NCBI GenBank assembly: GCA_023212695.1
Contig: JALCCG010000012.1
Location: forward strand, 62,001 to 126,000
DNA length: 64,000 nt
Direction: 5' to 3'
Source of the DNA: Sporisorium sorghi
Lineage: Eukaryota; Basidiomycota; Ustilaginomycetes; Ustilaginales; Ustilaginaceae
Made by a program: the position numbers and the translations under genes. A model generated the notes under the pieces. It had not been told where the DNA came from, ran no database searches, and worked only from the letters and a program-made list of their open reading frames with translations. Position 1 is the stretch's first letter. Every line of letters begins with the position of its first letter. Positions 9,151 through 17,788 of this stretch are shown here, in pieces.

Positions 9151-9904
9151 CATGCTCACCCCCGAGTGCAGCCAGTACCTCCAGAATCTGTTCAAAAAAC
9201 ACTTTGCGCAGTGGATTCTCTTTATGAAGTTCCTGATACAATTGACCGTCCTTAATGAAAATGACGCGTTTGCAGTAGCTTGCCGCATAAGCATCATGAG
9301 TGACCATCATGATCGTGGAATGATGAAGCTCATTAAGCTTGCTTAAGCTTTGCAGCAAGCTCGTTGCCGATTTGGAATCAAGCGCCCCTGTCGGTTCGTC
9401 TGCCAATATTAAGCTAGGATTTGCAACGATGGCGCGCGAAGCTGCGGTTCGCTGCTTCTGACCGCCTGATATATGGTACGGGTACTTATTTAATATCTCG
9501 CGAATGCCGAACGTATCGGCGATTTCGTTCACCCTCCGTTCAATCTCGGCTGCGGGTACCTTGGACAAGGCCAAGGGCAGCAATATATTTTCTTTGACCG
9601 TGAGTGTATCCAGCAAGTTATAATCCTGAAAGATAAATCCGAGTTTATTCCGGCGAAAATCTGATAGCTGCTCTTCGTTCATCGTCACGATATTCTGACC
9701 GGCAATCGTGATCTCGCCCGCTGACGGCGTATCAATGGTTGAAAAAATATTCAGCAGCGTCGATTTGCCTGCCCCGGAAGGACCCATAATGCCAACAAAC
9801 TCGCCTTCTTGAATCTCAAGATTAATATCCTGCAATGCTGTATATTGATTTCCTTTTAATCCGAATGTTTTTCCTACATGTTTGGCTTGTAAAATAGTCG
9901 TCAT
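9137..9904 (-). CDS. BceA-type ABC transporter ATPase
   Basis: A 255-aa ATPase: Walker A GPSGAGKST (41-49), signature SGGQ (146-149), Walker B LILADE (165-170) followed by PTGALD, and an H-loop in VTHD. It is closest to the MacB/LolD/BceA group of ATPases that serve FtsX-like permeases. AAGGAG lies 8 nt before the ATG. It is the first gene of the minus-strand group running to about 1963. The upstream region carries paired direct repeats that suggest control by a response regulator. Confidence 0.93.
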   Translation of the reverse strand: MTTILQAKHVGKTFGLKGNQYTALQDINLEIQEGEFVGIMGPSGAGKSTLLNIFSTIDTPSAGEITIAGQNIVTMNEEQLSDFRRNKLGFIFQDYNLLDTLTVKENILLPLALSKVPAAEIERRVNEIADTFGIREILNKYPYHISGGQKQRTAASRAIVANPSLILADEPTGALDSKSATSLLQSLSKLNELHHSTIMMVTHDAYAASYCKRVIFIKDGQLYQELHKENPLRKVFFEQILEVLAALGGEHDDVV

Positions 9905-9947
9905 CTAACCTTCTCCTTCGAGTCGTGGATTGTTAAGCACAGATGTA

Positions 9948-9991
9948 ATTATAGATGGCGAACCTTACACTATATTTATACGAACCTTACA
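9948..9991 (-). promoter_or_regulatory. Promoter region with 22-bp-period direct repeats upstream of the BceA-type gene
   Basis: On the minus strand TGTAAGGTTCG occurs twice, at 9981-9991 and 9959-9969, exactly 22 bp apart (two helical turns). A TATAAT-like -10 is at 9948-9953, with no good -35. Two tandem sites on one DNA face and a poor -35 are typical of a promoter activated by an OmpR-family regulator. The regulator at 3784-4491 is the nearest candidate. Confidence 0.5.
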
Positions 9992-10049
9992 TAAAGCTTA
10001 ACAAAGTGATGGCTACCATTTTCCACGATACAAGGCTTCAAGTCCATCG

Positions 10050-10084
10050 AAAAAACCCGCACAGGGTATGGCCCTGTGCGGGTT
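10050..10084 (-). terminator. Terminator after the hypothetical gene at 10122-10646
   Basis: Perfect 11-bp stem CCCGCACAGGG (10056-10066) / CCCTGTGCGGG (10072-10082), with a run of six T on the minus strand. It separates this gene from the BceA-type promoter. Confidence 0.88.
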
Positions 10085-10121
10085 GCAGCGTAATATAAAT
10101 TCCGTATGCCTAACATCAGCG

Positions 10122-10646
10122 TTACTCTTCTACGATCAAGACAAAGTCCTCATGATTCGATCGGATGAACATACTGATCCGCTTCAAGCTATCGGGAGCG
10201 ATATCCTGAAACCTTTGATATAAGTAATCAACAGCTTGGAGTAACTCATGATCCTGCTCGAGATCCTTAAAGGAAGCGTCCTCTAGAGGCACGTTAAGCT
10301 TACTGCTTCGCTCCTCAATCACCTGGCTCGTATCTTCGAGCAGCTGCAGCATGGAATCATCTCCGAAATAACGCATCCCCCCTGTTACACCTGACCAATA
10401 TCCTGGCGTCTGAAGCAGATAAGCTATCCATGAATAATACATACTTGCCGAATCCTTGGCATGGTCATAAAACACCCTGAACATGCAAAGTGCCTGCTGA
10501 CTCTGATTCAGACTTGTAATCGCCTGCGCTTTGACAGCCGCATCTTTGCCGCGAATCCCTGCAAGCGTCCTCTCTACACAAGCCCATCCCAATCTCTCGT
10601 CACTCAGCATATCAAAATCCGTTTGTTTCATCGTCACTAATGTCAT
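10122..10646 (-). CDS. Hypothetical protein
   Basis: A 174-aa soluble, mostly helical protein that I do not recognise. The ATG at 10646 has GAGGTG 5 nt upstream. The in-frame extension to 10820 codes for an implausible Cys/His-rich stretch in the divergent promoter region, so it is left out. The C-terminus is acidic and there is no signal peptide or membrane helix. It stands alone with its own terminator and is divergent from the glutaminase gene. The segments RTLAGIRGKDAAVK and YYSWIAYLL may help in searches. Confidence 0.6.
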   Translation of the reverse strand: MTLVTMKQTDFDMLSDERLGWACVERTLAGIRGKDAAVKAQAITSLNQSQQALCMFRVFYDHAKDSASMYYSWIAYLLQTPGYWSGVTGGMRYFGDDSMLQLLEDTSQVIEERSSKLNVPLEDASFKDLEQDHELLQAVDYLYQRFQDIAPDSLKRISMFIRSNHEDFVLIVEE

Positions 10647-10858
10647 TAAACACCTCTTCTTTCTAAGACTCATTTTATCATAATGTTCTACATTGAAAAT
10701 CGAATAATAAAACAGTTGATGAATGATGAATCGATCGGATAGAATAATCTCGACTAATCCTGAACAGCTGTGAATCGGGTGATGATTGCACGAGCTCCGA
10801 AAAATGAGCGTTAGAAACAAGTTGGTTTGATTCTGAATTCCAGGAAGGAGCTTACTTT

Positions 10859-11800
10859 ATGGCATCTCCCGAAATGAAATCCATCCGGCAGCAGCTGCCC
10901 CGCTGGCTGGAGACAAGCTTGCCCTGTGCTACGAGAGGCAACGTCGCCTCCTATATCCCGGAGCTGTCTAAAGCTCCCCATAACGCCTTAGGCATTACCC
11001 TGTTGAGTGCAACTGGAGAATCCGCCTCCGCTGGAGATTGCGGGCTGCGCTTTACGATGCAGAGCATCTCCAAAGTGTTTACGCTGATATTGGCTCTGAT
11101 GGACAATGGCGAAGATGAAGTGTTCAGCAAGGTCGGCATGGAGCCGACAGGAGATAACTTTAATTCCATGCTGAAGCTGGAGTTAGTGAGACCAGGCATT
11201 CCGTTCAATCCGATGATTAACGCGGGTGCGATTACGGTTTCTTCCTTGATCCGCGGAAGCAGTCCGGAGGAGAAATCCGAGAGGATCCTTCATTTTTTTA
11301 AGGACCTTGCGGGAAACGACCGCCTGGACTATGACATGGAGGTATACCGTTCGGAATCGGATACCGGCAATCTGAACCGTTCCATCTCATTTTTCTTGAA
11401 GGAGAACGGGGTTCTCAGTGGGGATGTTGAAGAGGTGCTGGATGTGTACTTTCGTCACTGCTCGATTGTTGTCGATTGCGCCGATTTGGCCAGAATGGCG
11501 TTGGTGCTGGCTTCCAATGGTACGGATCCGCTGACGGGCAAGCAACTAATCCCTCGAAGATACGTCCAAATCGCCAAGACGTTCATGACAACGTGCGGAA
11601 TGTACAACGCATCCGGGGAGTTTGCCATCCAGGTCGGATTGCCGGCCAAGAGCGGTGTCTCGGGCGGTATATTAACCCTGGTTCCAGAACGTTATGGCAT
11701 TGGCGTTGTAGGCCCGGCACTTAACGATAAGGGCAACAGCTACGCCGGTGTCCACCTGCTGCAGACGATCTCCCGAGAGCTCGATTGGAGTATGTTCTAA
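10859..11800 (+). CDS. glsA: Glutaminase
   Basis: A 313-aa protein of the serine-dependent glutaminase family (GlsA/YbgJ type), hydrolysing L-glutamine to glutamate and ammonia in the cytoplasm. The catalytic S-x-x-K is S69-I-S-K72 in MQSISKVF. Other family blocks are PFNPMINAGAI, MYNASGEFA and GLPAKSGVSGGI, and the length is normal. GGAG lies 8 nt before the ATG. It is monocistronic or loosely linked to the next plus-strand gene, which starts 75 nt later; no terminator is visible between them. Confidence 0.95.
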   Translation: MASPEMKSIRQQLPRWLETSLPCATRGNVASYIPELSKAPHNALGITLLSATGESASAGDCGLRFTMQSISKVFTLILALMDNGEDEVFSKVGMEPTGDNFNSMLKLELVRPGIPFNPMINAGAITVSSLIRGSSPEEKSERILHFFKDLAGNDRLDYDMEVYRSESDTGNLNRSISFFLKENGVLSGDVEEVLDVYFRHCSIVVDCADLARMALVLASNGTDPLTGKQLIPRRYVQIAKTFMTTCGMYNASGEFAIQVGLPAKSGVSGGILTLVPERYGIGVVGPALNDKGNSYAGVHLLQTISRELDWSMF

Positions 11801-11875
11801 CTTGTATCTTCAACGCTCGGATGTCCTAGCTAAGAGAGCCGCACAGTAAAAAGATTATGAAAGGGTGAGAGTGCT

Positions 11876-12484
11876 ATGGGTTCGAGAATCATGCACTTGA
11901 TCATTGCTAATCGAATGGCAGATATCCTTTCGATAGGAGAGAGAACAGCATTCTTACTTGGAAGCGTTGCTCCGGACGCCGTCTCACCTAAAGACTTGTC
12001 GCATTTCTTTCGAGGTGAGGTACTGGATCATTCAAGACACGTTGATTATAAAGGGTTTCTGCATAAATATCGCTCGCAAGCAGACAGCCCCTATATACTC
12101 GGATATTTTACACATTTAATTGCGGATGATATCTGGCTGAAGGGCTTTAATCTCCCCTGGTTGAGAAACCGAATGGAAGCCAATACGGAATTATATCGTT
12201 TATACCATCATGATTTTCATGTACTGAATGGAAAATTATTAGAATATTACGGTTTTACTGATAAATTGGGCAGCATACTCCGGTATCCTTCTGCCATACT
12301 TGATTTGGAAGAAGTCAAGTCGAGTGATGTGGAAGAATTCATTCCCTATGTATTAGGGGATATGGAGTACGATAGAGAAGTTTTAAACGAAAGCCTTCAG
12401 GTCTTTACACTTGATCAGATCATTGGTTATATCGAGACATCCGTTGATTTAGGGTTAATGAATATCAAACCTATGCTTTCTTAA
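11876..12484 (+). CDS. Zinc-dependent phospholipase C/S1-P1 nuclease-like protein
   Basis: A 202-aa protein with the features of the small zinc-dependent phospholipase C-like hydrolases of Firmicutes: an N-terminal His (H7) in SRIMHLIIAN, GSVAPDA, a later FRGEVLDHSRH block, and YFTHLIADDIW with His and Asp typical of the metal-binding helix bundle. There is no signal peptide, so it is probably cytoplasmic. Substrate unknown. AAAGGGTGAG lies upstream of the ATG. The family call rests on spacing of the His/Asp motifs and is moderate; the protein could be non-catalytic. Confidence 0.6.
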   Translation: MGSRIMHLIIANRMADILSIGERTAFLLGSVAPDAVSPKDLSHFFRGEVLDHSRHVDYKGFLHKYRSQADSPYILGYFTHLIADDIWLKGFNLPWLRNRMEANTELYRLYHHDFHVLNGKLLEYYGFTDKLGSILRYPSAILDLEEVKSSDVEEFIPYVLGDMEYDREVLNESLQVFTLDQIIGYIETSVDLGLMNIKPMLS

Positions 12485-12499
12485 ATATATGCAAAATAT

Positions 12500-12534
12500 A
12501 TTAGGGGAGCCGTTAAATACACGACTCCCCATTC
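12500..12534 (-). terminator. Terminator (mainly for the minus-strand gene at 12569)
   Basis: GGGGAGCCG (12504-12512) and CGACTCCCC (12522-12530) pair fully in minus-strand RNA with one G-U, but with a C-A mismatch in plus-strand RNA. A T-rich tail follows on the minus strand. It could also help stop plus-strand transcription. Confidence 0.55.
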
Positions 12535-12568
12535 GTTTGTTCCATATGAACAATAAGAATTAGCATGG

Positions 12569-13246
12569 TTATTTTCTGAAAAACAATCTGCCAATTCGAT
12601 CTGCAAATTCCTGCATATTTACGCTGGATGGATCCAGACGGTAATATCCGTTTTTTACAGCCTCCAGTACCCAAAGCGGAAGCTTCTTGCCTTCCAGCAG
12701 CGGGTAGACATTGTCGTACGCCCATACGAGATGCTCCCACCTCTTGTCGTTCCCGTCCTGAATATACTCTGACACGTCGAGCACTTTGCCTCTCCCCTCC
12801 TGCAGCAATACATTCTTTAAGTGAATATCGCGTGGGTTAAGACCTTTGTCCCGGACAAAAGCTCGAGCTGCTTCGACGTCATCAATTGCCTGCTTAGGGA
12901 TAGATACACCATAGAGCAAACAGTCATACAGGGTTAACCCCGATTCATGGCTAATCACGACATAGCGCTCACCTGCTCCATAAAACACCGGAAAATAGGG
13001 GCTGCCCGTAAGCTTATGATAGACTTCAATCTCCGCTTCCTTCTTGGGAAGCGCCTGACTTGCATACAATTTGTATGCGTAAGAAGGCAAGGGTTCGTAG
13101 ACAAATACAGCGGCATCTGTACCTATTCCGATACAGCGCAGATCGTCCGATTCTCCTTCAATCGTCACAGGATCATTGTCTCCGCTTTTAATAACCTCCA
13201 TTCGAGATAATGCGGTTTCAGCCTGCTTCCATTGTTCGTTACTCAT
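12569..13246 (-). CDS. Small serine/threonine protein kinase-like protein
   Basis: A 225-aa protein resembling the kinase catalytic core in miniature. GIGTDAAVFVYE matches a glycine-rich loop region, YKLY carries the candidate ATP-binding lysine, and RDIHLKNVLL keeps the D-x4-N spacing of the catalytic loop. LDVSEY stands where DFG would be, so only its Asp is kept. The ATG at 13246 has GAGGTG just upstream; an ATG at 13258 overlaps that site. Similar short kinase-like proteins (YrzF type) occur in Bacillus relatives. Substrate unknown and activity uncertain because of the altered DFG. Confidence 0.65.
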   Translation of the reverse strand: MSNEQWKQAETALSRMEVIKSGDNDPVTIEGESDDLRCIGIGTDAAVFVYEPLPSYAYKLYASQALPKKEAEIEVYHKLTGSPYFPVFYGAGERYVVISHESGLTLYDCLLYGVSIPKQAIDDVEAARAFVRDKGLNPRDIHLKNVLLQEGRGKVLDVSEYIQDGNDKRWEHLVWAYDNVYPLLEGKKLPLWVLEAVKNGYYRLDPSSVNMQEFADRIGRLFFRK

Positions 13247-13298
13247 GAGCCACCTCATCGTTACTGGATAAAATCAGTATGATCGTACCATACTCGCA

Positions 13299-13884
13299 TC
13301 ATAAAAGACATCTTCGGATCAAGTGGTTCTCCTTAATTTTCTTGACAGCCTGCACCCTGTTTTTAACCTCTAACTTTTGATAAATATTATGAATGTATCG
13401 TTTCACGGTTCCGGTTGAGATCATGAGCATTTGGGCAATTTCCTCATTGGAGCTTCCTTCCATTATGAGGACTAGCAATTCCAGTTCCCGCTTGGTGAAG
13501 TGAATCTCGGAAATAACCGCTCCCGGGTCATGGACTGACTTGAAATCATCGCATTCCGGATCACGTTTAAACGTATCCAGCAAATGATTGGCGTAACCAA
13601 ACTCATACGATTTATGATCTCCCTGAAACTGTTTTGTCCACTGCTGAAGCAATTGGAGCATGGGGCGGCCTTCATCTATAAAGATACGGACATAATCCTC
13701 GGTTGCCCGATCAATATGGCCCTCCCGATAGCACTCAAGGAAGAATCCGGAAGTTCTTGTAATGCGTAGGCCTGTCCCAAGAGAAGTAAAATTTCTAACT
13801 GGCTGCCGATCCGTGCCGTTCTGGTGGCTTCGCAGTATGCTGGATCAACTTGGTAATGAGATTAGGCTGTGACGAAGAGTTCAT
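13299..13884 (-). pseudogene. Decayed LuxR-family (MalT/LAL-type) transcriptional regulator
   Basis: The intact part (13299-13661) is a LuxR-type helix-turn-helix domain, with FTKRELELLVLI and NEEIAQMLMISTGTVKRYIHNIYQKL. Reading upstream in the same frame gives EDYVRIFIDEGRPML, the block that precedes the HTH in large MalT-like regulators. Further upstream the same family pattern (RIGSQLEILLLLGQAYALQ) continues in another frame, showing a frameshift near 13735-13745. Before that, a start with good spacing at 13884 encodes MNSSSQPNLITKL, like the start of such proteins, in a third frame ending at TAG (13795-13797). About 2 kb of the expected ATPase and TPR region is missing. This is a remnant with a large deletion and frameshifts. 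The C-terminal fragment might still be translated. Confidence 0.75.
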
Positions 13885-13969
13885 CGAATCATTCCTTTAT
13901 TTCGTGGCATCGTTTACATAGCTCCATTATCACGAAAAATGTCGAAACGTTCAATCTGTTTGTATATTA

Positions 13970-14008
13970 TCAAGAAAGGAACCGCGAAGAGGATTCGCGG
14001 TTCCTTTC
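13970..14008 (-). terminator. Terminator after the NRPS gene
   Basis: Perfect 13-bp stem AAGGAACCGCGAA / TTCGCGGTTCCTT between 13976 and 14005, with TTTCTT on the minus strand. It contains the CGCGGTT core also found in three other terminators of this window. Confidence 0.85.
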
Positions 14009-14025
14009 TTGGATGTATCTACATA

Positions 14026-17000
14026 CTAGGGCTTAACAAAATATCCGATATCAGAAGCATAATTCACCATTTTTCTGAAGAACTGCTGATCTGGCACAGC
14101 GCATTTCACTCCGGATTGTAACAGGAACTCCGTCGTTTGAGGACAAGTATACCGATAAACAGAATTCTTCGCCCCATCACCTTCAAACTGTGCCATTGCC
14201 AGTTCCAGGCCTTCCTTGTCTTTCGGCTGCTGTGGATCCAACAGCCATGTCTCATATTCCTTCCAATGCATCAGGGAAATATCATAGCCAATGGCCTTAA
14301 AGTGCTCCACCATCTCCTCATAAGGGATAGCGACCGGATTGCAGATATGGAATACTCGTCCGACGGTTTCCTGCTGCAGAACCAACGCGGTAATGGCTTC
14401 TCCTGCATAATTAATCGGCGTAATATCCACTTGCCACTGCACGTCAGGTGCTTTCTTTAAGAGCAGCATACCTTTGAGCATTCGGTAAAAAGCATTGTTG
14501 TCGATATTCTTTTGGAACATACCGCTCTCGGAGTTACAGGACAAGTTACCAACTCTATAAACGGCTGCCGCAATCCCTCTCTCCATACCCGCTTTGATGA
14601 CCAGCTTCTCTGCTTCGAGTTTGCTGTTCGTGTAGACATTCTCGATATACGACTCTTCATATCCTGATCCTGCAACGATAGCATCCCACTGGCCACCGAG
14701 TGCCAGATCCTCAGGGATACCGAGCGTAGATATAAAATGGAAGCGGATGTGAGGTCTGCTCTGAGCTAATGTCAATAGACGATCCGTACTCTCTACATTG
14801 ACTCTGGCAAAATAGTCGGAGTCGCCAAAATGCTTCACTTCTGCTCCGCAGTGGATAATGGAATCGATGTGCTGCTGTGCCCATACCCAATCTTCTATGC
14901 GCAGGCCAAGATGTTCTTGTTCCAAATCTCCCTGAATAGCCACAACCCGTTTATCCATCAATGACTTAACGCCTTCTCCGAAATAGCCGGTCATGATCTG
15001 CTCAAGGCGGGCATAAGGTTCCATATGCTGCGAAGGACGAACCAGGCAATACACGGTTGCAGTGGATTGACGCAATAACTCATGCAGTAGATGTGAGCCC
15101 AAATATCCTGTCGCACCGGTCAGCAGTATGTGCTGCTGGGTGTACTCGCAGCCTATGAAAGCATTACGAATAGGGAAAGCGAGCGGATACTCAGCCAAAT
15201 CCTGAATGGGCTGACCTGAAATGTCCATAAGTTCAGCTGGGGTCTCTGCGCTGCCCAATTCCTCAATTCTCTCCGATAATTTAGCAATCGTCGGATAGAC
15301 AAAGAAGTCATTGATTTTTAAATGGGGATAATGCGGTTTGAGTTGCACCAGAATCTCCAGTATTTTCAATGAATATCCGCCAATATCGAAGAAATCGTCG
15401 TGGATGCTGATTTTGGTTTGGCCGAGCGCTTTTTCCCAGGCAGCACTCACGTTCAGCTGTATTTCATTAACCGGTGCTTCATACTGGGAATCATCCGCTT
15501 CCAGATCCATCGACAACTCGTATAACGCAAGTTTCTTACGGTCGATTTTACCTGTCGGGGATAACGGCATCTCATCCAGAAAGCACATATACTTAGGAAC
15601 CATATAACTTGGCACCTTCTGACCTAAGAACTGCGCCAGCTCTTTAGCGGAAGCTGCCTGTCCATCATTCGATGTATAGAAAGCCGCCAATATCTTAGTT
15701 CCGTCTTCATCCGTTCTCGGGATAACCGCGATGTCCTTCACCGATTCGTGTTTAGCCAGGTTATCCTCGATTTCACCGATCTCAATACGGAAACCTCTGA
15801 TCTTCACCTGGGAATCCTTTCTTCCCCGGTATTCCACTTGTCCATTCGGCAGCAGGCGGACCAAATCGCCAGAACGGTAAAACTGCTTTCCGGATTCCGG
15901 CATTATCGGGTCCTGAATGAAGGCTTCCTTTGTCTTCTCGGGCTGATTTAAATACCCTTTGGCTACGCCTACCGAGCTGATAAGCAGTTCGCCGGTTACA
16001 CAGGTTGGACATAATTCGTTGTGTTCATTCACGATATACAATTCATAGTTCGCAAACGGCGTCCCGATATACACGGTAGCCAAATCATCAGGGACTGGAT
16101 AATCCACGATATGTCCTGTTGCCACTACCGTAATTTCAGTAGGACCGTATAGATTCACAATAGGAATCTGGAGTTTCTTCTGGAACATCCGAACGGTTTC
16201 CCCGGCCAAAGCCTCGCCGCCGACCACGATGCTCTTAATGTTACGATACTTCTGAATCTCCTCCAGAGGCAAATAGGCCGCCAATTGATTGAAAAATACG
16301 GTAGGCAGTATCGCTACACGCGTGGCACTCGTATTTTCCACTGCCTCTGTGAAGGCATCGATGGAGAAGCGCTGCTCATCGGACAGCAGGTGCAGTCTGG
16401 AACCACATGCCAGCGACCCAAAAATATCATATACCGACGCGTCAAAGCTGAATGTAGAATATTGCAGAATAACGTCCCGTTCATCCATCTGTAATTTCTC
16501 TTGATTGGCCAGCGCCAGGTTCACAACGCCCTGGTGGGCGATTAGTGCGCCCTTCGGTTTGCCTGTAGAACCCGATGTATAGATGATGTACGCCAAATCT
16601 TCAGCTTCAATCTGGACGCCGCAGGAATCGGTTGGATACTGAAGGAACTGGTCATCCAAACAGAAGAATTCCGGCTTCGAATTAAATCCAGCCAATAATC
16701 CATCCAGCTTGGCTGTAAAGTTCTGATGCGTCAGAATGATAGCCGACTTGGTATCTTCGATAATATAAGCATTTCTTTCATCAGGATGCGAAGGATCAAG
16801 CGGGATGTAGGCGCCGCCGGCTTTGAGAACGCCAAGCATGCTGACGATCGTATCCAGCCCTCTTTTCATAAAGATGGACACAAACTGGCCTTTACGCAGA
16901 CCCTTGCTTATGAGCATATGGGCGATTTGATTCGAGACATGGTCAAGCCGTTCATACGTCATTTGCTCCTGATCGGAAGACAATGCGATCCTCTTCGGAA

Positions 17001-17742
17001 ATCTCTCCACAATGGAAGCCAGCATGGCTACAATGGTCGGATTATCCGGAAGATCCCTCTTCGTTTCATTGAGAATGGTATAGGCGTTCCAATCCTCTTC
17101 AGTCAGCATAGGCAATTGACTTATCGGCATATCCATATCATCAATAGCAGCGCTGGCAAGCTGCTCGAAATGCCTGCTGAATTTTAGGATCGTCTCTTCT
17201 TGATACAATGCCCGAGCATAGGAAACATGCAGTATCCACTGATTCATGGTCTCCTCATGAACCATCCAGTTCAGCCAGCTGTGGCCCTGAGCATGAGCAT
17301 GGCCATAAACCGTTTGTAGGCTGATCGGCTGACCGTGCAGCCCTTCTATTTCCTGAAGCGATAGATCGGAAAGCTCAATCTGCTCCATTTTGGCTGAGAT
17401 CTGTTTATAAACTTGTGTAAATGTATCACTCCCGCTTAGGTTGATCCTGAGCGGAAGCAGATTCCCCTTCCGATTGTTTACACCGATCAGTAAATCGGTA
17501 TCGTGGGTCATTCGATATAGAAAAACCGCATAGCTTGTCAGCATCCATGTGTTGATGTTGTAAGAATCACGAAGCAGCCTCATCTTATCGGTCTCGATAT
17601 GAAGATGAATCGCCATGCGATTGAGCTCATGCTGCTGAAGATGCGCTGGACCATCAGTGTACAGATAGAATCCCGGTAAAGGTAGCTGCAGTTCGTTCAA
17701 CCAATATTCTTTGCCTTGTTCGATCATCAATGTTGTATTCAA
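14026..17742 (-). CDS. Single-module NRPS: half C - A - T - thioester reductase
   Basis: A 1238-aa peptide synthetase. Residues 1-215 match only the C-terminal half of a condensation domain, with no HHxxxDG. The adenylation domain (about 225-740) has YTSGSTGKPKG (388-398), NLYGPTE, and SPTGKIDRKKL. The carrier domain has the phosphopantetheine serine S791 in FFDIGGYSLK. The reductase domain has TGATGYLG (875-882) and the T1006, Y1037 and K1041 triad (YTNSK), so it likely releases an aldehyde or alcohol using NADPH. My manual reading of the specificity positions is D-A-Y-I-V-G-L-V-V-K, which I cannot assign to a substrate. The start is a TTG at 17742 with GGAG about 11 nt upstream; only 46 nt separate it from the chemotaxis receptor gene, so nothing codes for the missing half C upstream. 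Confidence 0.9.
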   Translation of the reverse strand: MNTTLMIEQGKEYWLNELQLPLPGFYLYTDGPAHLQQHELNRMAIHLHIETDKMRLLRDSYNINTWMLTSYAVFLYRMTHDTDLLIGVNNRKGNLLPLRINLSGSDTFTQVYKQISAKMEQIELSDLSLQEIEGLHGQPISLQTVYGHAHAQGHSWLNWMVHEETMNQWILHVSYARALYQEETILKFSRHFEQLASAAIDDMDMPISQLPMLTEEDWNAYTILNETKRDLPDNPTIVAMLASIVERFPKRIALSSDQEQMTYERLDHVSNQIAHMLISKGLRKGQFVSIFMKRGLDTIVSMLGVLKAGGAYIPLDPSHPDERNAYIIEDTKSAIILTHQNFTAKLDGLLAGFNSKPEFFCLDDQFLQYPTDSCGVQIEAEDLAYIIYTSGSTGKPKGALIAHQGVVNLALANQEKLQMDERDVILQYSTFSFDASVYDIFGSLACGSRLHLLSDEQRFSIDAFTEAVENTSATRVAILPTVFFNQLAAYLPLEEIQKYRNIKSIVVGGEALAGETVRMFQKKLQIPIVNLYGPTEITVVATGHIVDYPVPDDLATVYIGTPFANYELYIVNEHNELCPTCVTGELLISSVGVAKGYLNQPEKTKEAFIQDPIMPESGKQFYRSGDLVRLLPNGQVEYRGRKDSQVKIRGFRIEIGEIEDNLAKHESVKDIAVIPRTDEDGTKILAAFYTSNDGQAASAKELAQFLGQKVPSYMVPKYMCFLDEMPLSPTGKIDRKKLALYELSMDLEADDSQYEAPVNEIQLNVSAAWEKALGQTKISIHDDFFDIGGYSLKILEILVQLKPHYPHLKINDFFVYPTIAKLSERIEELGSAETPAELMDISGQPIQDLAEYPLAFPIRNAFIGCEYTQQHILLTGATGYLGSHLLHELLRQSTATVYCLVRPSQHMEPYARLEQIMTGYFGEGVKSLMDKRVVAIQGDLEQEHLGLRIEDWVWAQQHIDSIIHCGAEVKHFGDSDYFARVNVESTDRLLTLAQSRPHIRFHFISTLGIPEDLALGGQWDAIVAGSGYEESYIENVYTNSKLEAEKLVIKAGMERGIAAAVYRVGNLSCNSESGMFQKNIDNNAFYRMLKGMLLLKKAPDVQWQVDITPINYAGEAITALVLQQETVGRVFHICNPVAIPYEEMVEHFKAIGYDISLMHWKEYETWLLDPQQPKDKEGLELAMAQFEGDGAKNSVYRYTCPQTTEFLLQSGVKCAVPDQQFFRKMVNYASDIGYFVKP

Positions 17743-17788
17743 AAGGTTTCAGCTCCATCTTTTTCTCTACATTTTCTGTTACATCACA

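Noticed and set aside
9137..9297. Extended N-terminus for the BceB-type permease
   Set aside because: The extension is the ATPase gene in another frame; the family start at 9150 has its own ribosome site.
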